This document shows positions 1 through 8,364 of a stretch of DNA of 64,000 nucleotides, piece by piece. The position numbers and the translations under genes are program-made. A model generated the notes under the pieces. That model was not told the DNA's origin. It ran no database searches and worked only from the letters and a program-made list of their open reading frames with translations. Position 1 is the first letter of the stretch; the number at the start of each line of letters is the position of its first letter. Origin of the DNA: Pseudomonas vancouverensis (GTDB taxonomy: Bacteria > Pseudomonadota > Gammaproteobacteria > Pseudomonadales > Pseudomonadaceae); assembly GCF_004348895.1 (NCBI RefSeq), contig NZ_RRZK01000036.1:1-64000 (forward strand). The letters run 5' to 3'.

Positions 1-214
1 CTCATGGTATCTCTCGTGTCCCAAGGCATGATGGGTTTCCCGGCGAAGTTGGCTCGCCGAAAAGTGTCCACCATGTCCCCGCACACCCGTCAACCATGTG
101 TCCGGTCCATACAGGCGTTTGAAAAAGTGACCCGCTGTAAGAGCGGAACCATAAGCAGCCGTTACCGCAGCAACGGATATGTACACAATCAAAAAAACTC
201 AGCCCACGCCCAAT

Positions 215-247
215 AAAAAATGCCCCAATCTCTCGACCAGGGCATTT
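215..247 (-). terminator. Rho-independent terminator of actP
   Basis: On the minus strand AAATGCCC pairs with GGGCATTT across a 17-base loop, followed by a run of T. It lies just past the actP stop, where the yjcH-actP transcript should end. Confidence 0.75.
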
Positions 248-274
248 CCGTTTAACCCAACTTACACAAAAGCC

Positions 275-1933
275 TTAGTGCGAAACCGCCCCACTCGCCC
301 CCAACCCAGTCTGCGAACGCACAAACTGCGGGAAGAACAGCGCCCGCTCGTTATCCGCCGCCGTCGACTTGTCAGTGATCGAGAAGAACCAGATCCCGAC
401 AAAGGCAATGATCATCGAGAACAGCGCCGGGTATTCATACGGGAAGATAGCCTTCTCGTGGTGCAGAATCTGCACCCAAATGGTTGGCCCGAGAATCATC
501 AAGCCCACCGCACTGATCAGCCCCAACCAGCCGCCGATCATCGCACCGCGGGTGGTCAGCTTCTTCCAGTACATCGAAAGCAGCAGCACCGGGAAGTTGC
601 AGCTCGCCGCGATGGAGAACGCCAGGCCCACCATGAACGCGATGTTCTGGCTTTCGAACAGAATACCCAGAACGATGGCCAGCACACCCAGCGCGATAGT
701 GGTGATCTTCGAAATGCGAATCTCATCCTTCTCGTTGGCCTTGCCCTTCTTGATCACACTGGCGTACAGGTCGTGAGACACCGCCGAAGCACCGGCCAGG
801 GTCAGACCGGCCACTACCGCCAGGATGGTGGCGAATGCTACGGCCGAGATAAAGCCGAGGAAGATGCTGCCACCCACCGCATCGGCCAGGTGCACCGCCG
901 CCATGTTGTTACCGCCCAGCAAGGCACCTGCTGCATCCTTGAACGCCGGGTTGGTGCTGACCAGCAGAATCGCGCCGAAGCCGATGATGAAGGTCAGGAT
1001 GTAGAAGTAACCAATGAAACCGGTCGCATACAGCACGCTTTTACGCGCTTCCTTGGCGTCACTCACGGTGAAGAAGCGCATCAGGATGTGCGGCAGGCCG
1101 GCGGTACCGAACATCAGTGCCAGACCCAGGGAGAAGGCCGAAATCGGGTCTTTCACCAGACCGCCAGGGCTCATGATCGCTTCACCTTTAGGGTGAACCT
1201 TGATCGCCTCGGAGAACAGCATGTTGAAGTCGAAGTTGACGTGCTTCATCACCATCAGCGCCATGAAGGAAGCGCCGGACAGCAACAGCACGGCCTTGAT
1301 GATCTGCACCCAGGTGGTTGCCAGCATGCCGCCGAACAGCACGTACAGGCACATCAGCACGCCGACCAGGATCACCGCGACATGGTAGTCGAGACCGAAC
1401 AGCAGCTGGATCAGCTTGCCGGCGCCAACCATCTGCGCGATCAGGTAGAACGCCACCACCACCAGCGAACCGCAGGCGGACAGCGTACGGATCTGGGTTT
1501 GCCCCAGACGGTACGAGGCCACGTCGGCAAAGGTGTACTTGCCCAGGTTACGCAAGCGCTCGGCGATCAGGAACAGAATGATCGGCCAGCCCACCAGGAA
1601 GCCGATCGAGTAGATCAGTCCGTCGTAGCCAGAGGTGAACACCAGCGCGGAAATACCCAGGAAGGAGGCAGCCGACATGTAGTCACCGGCAATCGCCAGG
1701 CCGTTCTGGAAACCGGTGATCTTGCCGCCCGCCGCGTAATAATCGGCCGCCGACTTGTTGCGCTTGGACGCCCAATAGGTGATGCACAGGGTTGCACCGA
1801 CGAACACCACGAACATCAGGATGGCGGAGACGTTGAGCGGTTGTTTGTGCACTTCCCCGGTCAGGGCATCTGCTGCCCAGACCGCAGGCGCGAACGCCGC
1901 GATGCTCAAAAGAGCCAGTAGACGCCGGATCAT
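275..1933 (-). CDS. actP: Cation/acetate symporter ActP
   Basis: A 552-residue sodium:solute symporter family protein of the inner membrane that takes up acetate and similar short carboxylates with a cation. The N-terminus (residues 1-21) looks like the cleavable signal typical of ActP, followed by about 13 hydrophobic segments. The stretch around residues 60-75 with AADYYAAGGKITGFQNG is the usual SSS-family first-loop signature. The start ATG (1931-1933) overlaps the stop of the DUF485 gene upstream, so the two are translationally coupled, as in yjcH-actP of other proteobacteria. Length and order match the family. Confidence in the family is high; acetate as main substrate is inferred from the pairing with yjcH. 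Confidence 0.95.
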   Translation of the reverse strand: MIRRLLALLSIAAFAPAVWAADALTGEVHKQPLNVSAILMFVVFVGATLCITYWASKRNKSAADYYAAGGKITGFQNGLAIAGDYMSAASFLGISALVFTSGYDGLIYSIGFLVGWPIILFLIAERLRNLGKYTFADVASYRLGQTQIRTLSACGSLVVVAFYLIAQMVGAGKLIQLLFGLDYHVAVILVGVLMCLYVLFGGMLATTWVQIIKAVLLLSGASFMALMVMKHVNFDFNMLFSEAIKVHPKGEAIMSPGGLVKDPISAFSLGLALMFGTAGLPHILMRFFTVSDAKEARKSVLYATGFIGYFYILTFIIGFGAILLVSTNPAFKDAAGALLGGNNMAAVHLADAVGGSIFLGFISAVAFATILAVVAGLTLAGASAVSHDLYASVIKKGKANEKDEIRISKITTIALGVLAIVLGILFESQNIAFMVGLAFSIAASCNFPVLLLSMYWKKLTTRGAMIGGWLGLISAVGLMILGPTIWVQILHHEKAIFPYEYPALFSMIIAFVGIWFFSITDKSTAADNERALFFPQFVRSQTGLGASGAVSH

Positions 1934-2241
1934 TGCTGAGCCTCCTTGAGAATCGCATTGTTCAGGTCGTCGAACTCGCCGTTGGCGCGTCGCACATAAA
2001 TACCGGTCAGGACAAAGGCCGAGACAATCAGCCCCACACCAATGGGAATACCCCAGGTGATGGACGATTCAGGACTGAGTTTGGCTCCGAGTATTTGCGG
2101 CCCGTAAGCGATCAAAAGGATGAATGCAGAGTAAAGCCCAAGCATGATCGCCGAGAGAATCCAGGCGAATCGTTCTCTCTTGCTGACCAGCTCCTTGAAG
2201 CGCGGGCTGTTTTGAATAGAGAGGTAAATGCTGTCGTTCAT
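1930..2241 (-). CDS. yjcH: DUF485 inner-membrane protein YjcH
   Basis: A 103-residue protein with two hydrophobic segments (about residues 26-45 and 57-77) and a polar N-terminus containing the DUF485-type pattern SPRFKELVSKRERFAW. It is the standard partner encoded ahead of actP; its molecular role in acetate uptake is not settled. The start at 2241 is preferred over an in-frame ATG at 2286 because GAGGA sits 8 bases upstream and the shorter product matches the family. The stop overlaps the actP start by ATGA. No regulator-binding site was recognised upstream. Confidence 0.92.
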   Translation of the reverse strand: MNDSIYLSIQNSPRFKELVSKRERFAWILSAIMLGLYSAFILLIAYGPQILGAKLSPESSITWGIPIGVGLIVSAFVLTGIYVRRANGEFDDLNNAILKEAQQ

Positions 2242-2373
2242 TGTTTTTATCCTCGCAGCACAGATTATTGTTGGAACGATATCCACTCTATGCGGCTGCG
2301 AGCCAGGTTCCAGACGACCTTAGTATTAGAACGACATGACGTATTCGCCATTCTCAAGCACGCCATAAATAAC

Positions 2374-2463
2374 TGTGGGAGCGAGCCTGCTTGCGATGAG
2401 GCCATGACATTCAACATTAACGTTGACTGTTACACCGCCATCGCGAGCAAGCTCGCTCCCACA
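2374..2463. repeat. REP doublet (REPIN) between yjcH and the betaine-binding protein gene
   Basis: Two inverted copies of the Pseudomonas REP core TGTGGGAGCGAGCYTGCTTGCGA flank about 40 bases of spacer. The same sequence recurs at 11093-11181 and in decayed form at 18880-18930 and 32905-32970. This is the usual form of a REPIN, a non-autonomous element moved by a RAYT transposase encoded elsewhere; no RAYT gene lies in the window. Confidence 0.9.
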
Positions 2464-2482
2464 GGGTGAAGCGAAATGTCGG

Positions 2483-3334
2483 TTACTTGGTCCAGTCCGC
2501 CACACGCTCAGGGTGCTTGGCCACCCAATCCTTCGCTGCCACTTCAGGCTTGGCGCCGTCCTGGATCGCCAACATGACTTCGCCGATTTCGTCTTTCGAC
2601 GCCCATTGGAAGTTCTTCAGGAACTTGGCCACTTCAGGTGCCTTGGTTGCCAGTTCTTTACTGCCAATGTTGTTCACGGTTTCAGCCGCGCCGTACACGC
2701 CCTTCGGATCGTCGAGGAAGCGCAGTTTCCACTTGGCGAACATCCAGTGCGGCACCCAGCCGGTGACGGCGATGGATTCGTTTTTCTTCTCGGCACGGGT
2801 CAGCTCGGCGATCATGCCGGCGCCGGAACTGGCCTTGAGTTGATAGCCGGTCAGGTCGTAATCCTTGATCGCCTGATCGGTCTTGAGCATCACGCCTGAA
2901 CCGGCGTCGATGCCGACAATGCGTTTCTTGAAGCTGTCATCGGTTTTCAGGTCTTCAATGGTCTTGGCCTTGACGTACTCCGGCACGATCAAGCCGATTT
3001 TCGCGTCCTTGAAGTTGGGACCGTAATCGACCACCTGGTCTTTGTTCTTGGTCCAGTACTCACCGTGGGTCACCGGTAGCCAGGCCGACAGCATGGCGTC
3101 GAGTTTGCCCGTGGCCACGCCCTGCCACATGATCCCGGTCGCGACGGCTTGCAGCTTCACGTCGTAGCCGAGTTTCTGCTTGATCACCTCGGCCGCGACA
3201 TGGGTGGTCGCCACACTGTCCGACCAGCCGTCAACGTAACCGATGCTCAGGGTCTTGCTCTCGGCATTGGCGAATGTGGAGCCCATCGCAAGTACCAGAG
3301 CGGCACCTGCGCCTAAAAGTCGTCGCATCTTCAT
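2483..3334 (-). CDS. Glycine betaine/choline-type ABC transporter substrate-binding protein (OpuAC)
   Basis: A 283-residue periplasmic protein. Residues 1-24 form a signal peptide ending in FANA; the rest is one OpuAC-type domain. Aromatic positions likely to form the cage for a quaternary ammonium ligand are visible: W37 (VDGWSD), the tryptophan in PVTHGEYW, and those in VTGWVPHWMF. No permease or ATPase gene is adjacent, so it is an orphan binding protein that must use a transporter encoded elsewhere, as is common for the several CbcX/CaiX/ProX-type proteins of pseudomonads. Ligand (choline, betaine, carnitine) cannot be told from sequence alone. Confidence 0.85.
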   Translation of the reverse strand: MKMRRLLGAGAALVLAMGSTFANAESKTLSIGYVDGWSDSVATTHVAAEVIKQKLGYDVKLQAVATGIMWQGVATGKLDAMLSAWLPVTHGEYWTKNKDQVVDYGPNFKDAKIGLIVPEYVKAKTIEDLKTDDSFKKRIVGIDAGSGVMLKTDQAIKDYDLTGYQLKASSGAGMIAELTRAEKKNESIAVTGWVPHWMFAKWKLRFLDDPKGVYGAAETVNNIGSKELATKAPEVAKFLKNFQWASKDEIGEVMLAIQDGAKPEVAAKDWVAKHPERVADWTK

Positions 3335-3664
3335 CGTTACTTCCCCGAAAGTGCTGCGCTCGACGGGTGCCGAGCCGCGTCAACGTATTGTTATGGTGCA
3401 CAGCGCCCCCATCACGCCTCACCGCAAACTCGCACGAACATCAGCGGAGTACTGACGCCTTCGATCATCAACCTCACGTCGATGACGACCTGCTCTGTCA
3501 GCGACACCAACCCGTCGAGAAACGACATCAGAAGGCCATTAATCCGCGGCCCGACACGCTTTGCGACCTGTCCGCCCGAACTTTGCATGTCAAAATCATG
3601 CAGGCCACCAAGCTCGCGGCAAATGCAGGTAACATGCGCCGCTTTGCTCCCACACGGCCTGACC

Positions 3665-5218
3665 ATGTCCGCGACCTCCCGCTTCCCGATTGCTGCTTAT
3701 CTATTCGCTTGCCTGCTGGGGCTCTTCGCCCTCGGTGGCTTCTGGTACGGGCTCGGCAAACCAGTGATCCTGCCCGATGTCGCCAGCGCCACGCACAAGC
3801 TGCAATGCGCGTCCTACACACCGTTCGACAAGGACCAGTCACCGTTCGATCAACCGTTCAAGCTGCGTCCCGAGCGCATGGACGCCGACCTCGCGCTGTT
3901 GTCCACCCGCTTCGAATGCATCCGCACCTACTCCATGACCGGTCTTGAGGCCCTGCCCGACCTGGCGCGTAAGCACGGTTTGAAATTGATGATCGGCGCC
4001 TGGGTCAACAGCAACCCGGTGGACACCGAAAAGGAAGTCGACCTGCTGATCGCCTCGGCCAACGCCAACCCGGATGTGGTCAGCGCGGTGATCGTCGGCA
4101 ACGAAGCACTGCTGCGCAAAGAGGTGACGGGTGCGCAACTGGCCCGGCTGATCAACAAGGTCAAGAGCCAGGTCAAACAGCCGGTGACCTATGCCGACGT
4201 CTGGGAGTTCTGGCTCAAGCACCCGGAAATCGCCCCCGCGGTGGACTTCCTGACCATCCACCTGCTGCCGTACTGGGAAGACGATCCCTCGAACATCGAC
4301 GCCGCCCTGCAACACGTGGCCGATGTGCGCCAGGTATTCGGCAACAAATTTGCTCCCAAGGATGTGCTGATTGGTGAAACCGGCTGGCCCAGCGAAGGCC
4401 GCCAGCGTGAAACCGCACTGCCGAGCCGGGTCAACGAAGCCAAGTTCATTCGGGGTTTTGTTGCCATGGCTGAACAGCAGGGCTGGCACTACAACCTGAT
4501 CGAAGCCTTCGACCAACCGTGGAAGCGTGCCAGCGAAGGCGCGGTCGGCGGCTACTGGGGGCTGTTCGATGCCGATCGCCAAGACAAGGGTGTACTGGTC
4601 GGGCCGGTCACCAACGTGCCGTTCTGGTCGCAATGGCTGGCGGTGGGCGGTTTGATCTTCCTTGGCACATTACTGCTGGGTGGGCGCGTTCGTACGACAC
4701 GGTCAGCGCTGGTCCTGCCGCTGCTTGGCGCTCTGGCGGCTTGCTCGATTGGCGCCTGGGGTGATCTGGCCCGAGTCACCACACGCTTCACCAGTGAGTG
4801 GTTGTGGGTCGCGTTGCTGACCGCACTGAACCTGCTGGTGCTGACCCATGCCGCTTTGGCATTGAGCGCTCGCAACGGATGGCGCGGACTTGCTTTCGAC
4901 TTCGTCGAGCGTCGTTCGGGCTGGCTGGTGGCGATCGCAGGTTTTGCCGCGGCCGTGATGATGCTGGAACTGGTCTTCGACCCACGCTATCGCAGCTTCC
5001 CGAGCGTCGCGTTCATCGTGCCTGCGCTGGTTTACCTGTGCCGCCCGGTGAACGTGCCGCGTCGGGAGATCGCCTTGCTGACCTTCATCATTGGCGCTGG
5101 CATTGCGCCGCAACTATTCCGTGAAGGCCTGCAGAATCAGCAGGCCTGGGGTTGGGCGCTGGTGAGTGGGTTGATGGTCGCGGCGTTGTGGCGGTGTTTG
5201 CGGATTCGCACTAAGTAA
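3665..5218 (+). CDS. Membrane-anchored glycoside hydrolase family 17 protein
   Basis: A 517-residue protein: an N-terminal membrane segment (about residues 9-30), a GH17 (beta/alpha)8 domain to about residue 320, then about six further membrane segments. The two GH17 catalytic glutamates are visible: the proton donor E147 in VGNEAL and the nucleophile E238 in IGETGWPSEG. GH17 enzymes hydrolyse or transglycosylate beta-1,3-glucans; here the catalytic domain is expected in the periplasm. An ATG at 3482 is in frame, but the 61 extra residues look non-native, so the start is put at 3665, although its ribosome site is weak. There is no linked glycosyltransferase. Substrate unknown; cyclic or linear periplasmic beta-glucan is an inference. 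Confidence 0.85.
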   Translation: MSATSRFPIAAYLFACLLGLFALGGFWYGLGKPVILPDVASATHKLQCASYTPFDKDQSPFDQPFKLRPERMDADLALLSTRFECIRTYSMTGLEALPDLARKHGLKLMIGAWVNSNPVDTEKEVDLLIASANANPDVVSAVIVGNEALLRKEVTGAQLARLINKVKSQVKQPVTYADVWEFWLKHPEIAPAVDFLTIHLLPYWEDDPSNIDAALQHVADVRQVFGNKFAPKDVLIGETGWPSEGRQRETALPSRVNEAKFIRGFVAMAEQQGWHYNLIEAFDQPWKRASEGAVGGYWGLFDADRQDKGVLVGPVTNVPFWSQWLAVGGLIFLGTLLLGGRVRTTRSALVLPLLGALAACSIGAWGDLARVTTRFTSEWLWVALLTALNLLVLTHAALALSARNGWRGLAFDFVERRSGWLVAIAGFAAAVMMLELVFDPRYRSFPSVAFIVPALVYLCRPVNVPRREIALLTFIIGAGIAPQLFREGLQNQQAWGWALVSGLMVAALWRCLRIRTK

Positions 5219-5238
5219 GTCCAGTATCTGAAACGATG

Positions 5239-5266
5239 ATCGGCCTCACCGGTAAGTGGGGCCGAT
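5239..5266. terminator. Bidirectional hairpin between convergent GH17 and RHS genes
   Basis: ATCGGCCtCAC and GTGgGGCCGAT form an 11-base stem with a short loop, in the 48-base gap between two convergent stops. The T-run is short on both sides, so strength is uncertain. Confidence 0.6.
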
Positions 5267-6337
5267 TTATGACGACCGGATCTTCGCAACCCATTTTCGC
5301 GTAGCCTGCTCACTGCGGGGATATTTCTTAACATGAATCCCTTCTGCGGTCAGAAAATCTATATCTGCCTGAGTAAGCCGCTCTTGTGCGTACTTCGACA
5401 GTTTGTACTGTTGCTGAACTTCAGGAGAGTTTTGATAGCCAGCTTGTGCGAACAAATCTGTCTCACTGTAGCCTTTTGATTTTGCGAATCTGGCGATAGG
5501 AGGGAGGGGAGTTGAATCCCTGGCAGCCTTGGCAGCTGTGAACTCTTTACCTATCCGCCGTAGTTTCACTTGATCGTCTGCTTCGTCAATCAACGCATTC
5601 ATCGGGCTCATTCGTGAATTGTTCCCGGCGGCCCTACTGTTCGAATTGATTGTCGTTGATGTTCCATAACCCTTCCCCGCAGGTCTCGTTGACAAGGGGA
5701 CATTGCTCAGGACGCTGTTTTTCATTGCTCTCACCCCCTTGCCAACTTGCCGTACGGCGGAAATTGGTGTTGAAACAAGCTGGGTGACTCCACGGATAAA
5801 CGTCGCAAACTCGCCCCTCGGATCCACTTTATTGACTGGATCCCCCTGACAGTATGCATACGCGTTTACCCCACCCTTCCCAAACGGACTCAAACTATCC
5901 GGACAGTTAAACCTCATCAGCACAGGATTGAAGCCCCGATACCCATTCCCCAGCAGGTAATGCCCAGTCACCGGATCTCGCCGCTCGCCATTGAAGCCCA
6001 ACAGGCTGATCAATCCCCCTTCAGGAGAGCGATTCCCATACGCACAATAGGTCTGTTGCTGACGCTCAGTTGCGGAAATCAGATGCAGAATCGAACGCTG
6101 CAAATCAGTCGCTGACAGCAACGACTCGACTTTCCCCGCCTGCCATTGCTGCTGCGCTAATGGCTGCGCTTCATGCTCAAACAGGGAGAACCACACTTGC
6201 CCCTGTATCTCGGTGGCCAACCGTTCTTTTCGGTAGAAGCGCTGAAGGATTGGCTGACTTAGCGGGGCATAACCCGCAACCCGATCCAGCGGGTCGCAGT
6301 GATAGCGACACAGTAATGTGGCTGGCTGAGCAGTCAT
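5267..6337 (-). CDS. Short orphan RHS-repeat core protein with variable C-terminal domain
   Basis: A 356-residue protein. Residues about 1-110 resemble the short N-terminal part of pseudomonad RHS-like proteins (CRYHCDPLDRVAG, LQRFYRKERLATEIQG). Residues about 111-175 are the conserved RHS-associated core (LLGFNGERRDP, YRGFNPVLMRFNCPDSLSPFG, NAYAYCQGDPVNKVDPRGE). After this junction about 180 residues are unrelated and richer in S, N and K; this is where polymorphic toxins carry their effector domain. I recognise no toxin fold in it. The start at 6337 has GGAG upstream; an in-frame ATG at 6442 is less likely. There are no full RHS repeats, no VgrG or secretion gene nearby, and no gene between its stop and the convergent GH17 gene that could encode immunity. 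Confidence 0.8.
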   Translation of the reverse strand: MTAQPATLLCRYHCDPLDRVAGYAPLSQPILQRFYRKERLATEIQGQVWFSLFEHEAQPLAQQQWQAGKVESLLSATDLQRSILHLISATERQQQTYCAYGNRSPEGGLISLLGFNGERRDPVTGHYLLGNGYRGFNPVLMRFNCPDSLSPFGKGGVNAYAYCQGDPVNKVDPRGEFATFIRGVTQLVSTPISAVRQVGKGVRAMKNSVLSNVPLSTRPAGKGYGTSTTINSNSRAAGNNSRMSPMNALIDEADDQVKLRRIGKEFTAAKAARDSTPLPPIARFAKSKGYSETDLFAQAGYQNSPEVQQQYKLSKYAQERLTQADIDFLTAEGIHVKKYPRSEQATRKWVAKIRSS

Positions 6338-6471
6338 GGCGGGCTCCGATCCATATCCGGCGTCTGGATGGCTAGATTCGGAGTTATCAAGCGGGGCGTC
6401 TACTATCAGAACTGCTAGGTAAGGCTTGAAAGCCGCGCTCAATCAGTGACCGAGACGGCCCCATCACCAGA

Positions 6472-6840
6472 TCACGCACTGCGGGACGCCCTGACCAGAC
6501 GCAACCCGGCAATCACCACCGCAAACACCGCCAGTGTCGTGTTGTACAACGCCAGTGCCGGGAAGCCGAGCACCAACGCCAGCACCGCCAGCCACCACCC
6601 TGCCCGCCCGGGTACGACAAAACCGATCACAGCAGCGGCCACCGCCGCCCAACCCAATACGGCGAAGTGAATCATCAGCCCCAGGTTCGAACGCACGCCA
6701 CATTCCCAACGGCTCGCTTCGTCTACGCAAATGCCGACCCATTGCGCGTCTTCCATGAAGCCATAACGCGCGCCATAACTGGCGGCCAGCCAGACAGGCA
6801 GCAAAACAAGCAGCAGAATCACGGGCAGACGGCGGGACAT
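6472..6840 (-). CDS. Small hypothetical membrane protein
   Basis: A 122-residue protein with an N-terminal hydrophobic segment (residues about 5-20), a polar region containing WVGICVDEASRWECG with two cysteines, and two or three further membrane segments up to the C-terminus. It does not match a family I can name. The start at 6840 is chosen because GGAG lies 8 bases upstream. It stands alone on the minus strand, ahead of the RHS gene but separated by about 130 bases, so co-transcription is possible but not shown. Confidence 0.6.
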   Translation of the reverse strand: MSRRLPVILLLVLLPVWLAASYGARYGFMEDAQWVGICVDEASRWECGVRSNLGLMIHFAVLGWAAVAAAVIGFVVPGRAGWWLAVLALVLGFPALALYNTTLAVFAVVIAGLRLVRASRSA

Positions 6841-7065
6841 GAAGCACTCCAAAAGGCGAAAAACGGCGGCCAGCTTAATCGCCCGAAAGCGTTTCGCAAG
6901 CTATAACAACTGTTAACTGGTCATTCAATCGCTGCAAAGTGTATCGTCCAGCTACTATTACTTCGAAATTAGGCCTGTTTGGTGCCGATGCGTGGCACTT
7001 TGGCGCAAATCCGGTGGTCATAGCCTGCGAAATCCAATCGGCACCTTCTTCTAAGGGATTTAGTC

Positions 7066-8364
7066 ATGTTCCGTTCCTTGCGCTTCGCCGCCCTGTTTGG
7101 TGGCCTGATATTGAGTGCGTCTGCACTGGCGGTCGATATTGACGCAGCCAGCTATGGCTATCCCCTGACCAACCCGTTCGAGGCAACCATTGCCACCACG
7201 CCACCGGACCTGCGTCCGGAGTTGCCTCGCGAAGATGACATCAACCAGTCAATACGCAGCGTCACCCTGCGCCCGGAGCGCGCGTTCGAATTGCCGGACA
7301 ACTTCTGGGCGGTGAAGAAACTCGACTACCGCATCGCCACCCAGGATCACGCTGCACCGCTGATTTTCCTGATCGCCGGCACCGGCGCACGTTATGACAG
7401 CAGCCTCAACGAGTACCTGAAAAAGCTCTACTACAAGGCCGGCTATCACGTGGTGCAGTTGTCCTCGCCGACCAGCTATGACTTCATCAGCTCCGCCTCA
7501 CGCTTTGCCACCCCGGGCATTTCCAAGGAAGACGCCGAAGACTTGTATCGGGTGATGCAGGCCGTGCGGGCGCAGAACCCCAAGGTGCCGGTCACCGACT
7601 ATTACCTGACCGGCTACAGCCTGGGCGCACTGGATGCGGCGTTCGTCTCGCACCTGGATGAAACCCGCCGCAGCTTCAACTTCAAGAAAGTCCTGTTGCT
7701 CAACCCGCCGGTCAACCTCTACACCTCGATCACCAACCTCGACAAGCTGGTGCAAACCGAAGTCAAGGGCATCAACAACAGCACCACCTTCTATGAGCTG
7801 GTGCTGAACAAACTGACCCGCTACTTCCAGCAGAAGGGTTACATCGACCTCAACGACGCGCTGCTGTACGACTTCCAGCAATCCAAACAGCATTTGACCA
7901 ATGAGCAGATGGCCATGCTGATCGGTACGTCGTTCCGTTTCTCGGCGGCCGACATTGCATTTACTTCGGACCTGATCAACCGTCGAGGCCTGATCACCCC
8001 GCCGAAGTTTCCGATCACCGAAGGCACCAGCCTCACGCCTTTCCTCAAACGCGCCCTGCAATGCGACTTCGACTGCTATATCACCGAGCAGGTGATTCCG
8101 ATGTGGCGCGCCCGCACTGATGGCGGCAGTTTGCTGCAACTGATTGACCAGGTCAGCCTCTATGCGTTGAAGGACTATCTGCACGAAAGCCCGAAAATCG
8201 CGGTCATGCATAACGCCGACGACGTGATCCTCGGCCCTGGCGACCTGGGCTTCCTGCGCAAGACGTTTGGCGATCGCCTGACCGTTTATCCGTACGGCGG
8301 CCATTGCGGCAACCTTAACTACCGCGTCAACAGCGACGCCATGCTGGAGTTCTTCCGTGGCTAA
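7066..8364 (+). CDS. Exported alpha/beta-hydrolase-fold protein coupled to mlaA
   Basis: A 432-residue protein with a signal peptide (residues 1-22, SALA then VD). The nucleophile elbow GYSLG places a serine at residue 185, and GGHCGN near the C-terminus (about 411) supplies a likely catalytic histidine; HNADDVI ahead of it supplies an acid. This is a serine-hydrolase layout, probably a periplasmic lipase, esterase or acyltransferase. The stop overlaps the GTG start of mlaA by 8 bases, so the two are almost certainly co-expressed, which suggests a substrate among outer-membrane phospholipids. That link is inference from context; the family has no settled function that I know of. Confidence 0.75.
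   Translation: MFRSLRFAALFGGLILSASALAVDIDAASYGYPLTNPFEATIATTPPDLRPELPREDDINQSIRSVTLRPERAFELPDNFWAVKKLDYRIATQDHAAPLIFLIAGTGARYDSSLNEYLKKLYYKAGYHVVQLSSPTSYDFISSASRFATPGISKEDAEDLYRVMQAVRAQNPKVPVTDYYLTGYSLGALDAAFVSHLDETRRSFNFKKVLLLNPPVNLYTSITNLDKLVQTEVKGINNSTTFYELVLNKLTRYFQQKGYIDLNDALLYDFQQSKQHLTNEQMAMLIGTSFRFSAADIAFTSDLINRRGLITPPKFPITEGTSLTPFLKRALQCDFDCYITEQVIPMWRARTDGGSLLQLIDQVSLYALKDYLHESPKIAVMHNADDVILGPGDLGFLRKTFGDRLTVYPYGGHCGNLNYRVNSDAMLEFFRG

Noticed and set aside
4..216. Open frame of 70 codons at the left edge
   Set aside because: No ribosome site, odd composition, and it lies in what looks like repeat or gap DNA; no family resemblance.
179..1921. 580-codon plus-strand frame opposite actP
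   Set aside because: It is antisense to a well-defined transporter gene; long open antisense frames arise from the codon bias of GC-rich genes. The translation is rich in R, H, Q and has no domain.
2363..2387. PvdS box on the plus strand (TAAAT at about 2366)
   Set aside because: CTG stands where CGT is required at 16-base spacing, and no pyoverdine gene follows.
5267..6337. Full RHS/YD-repeat toxin of a type VI secretion locus
   Set aside because: There are no YD repeats, PAAR, VgrG or Hcp genes; only the RHS core and a tail are present.
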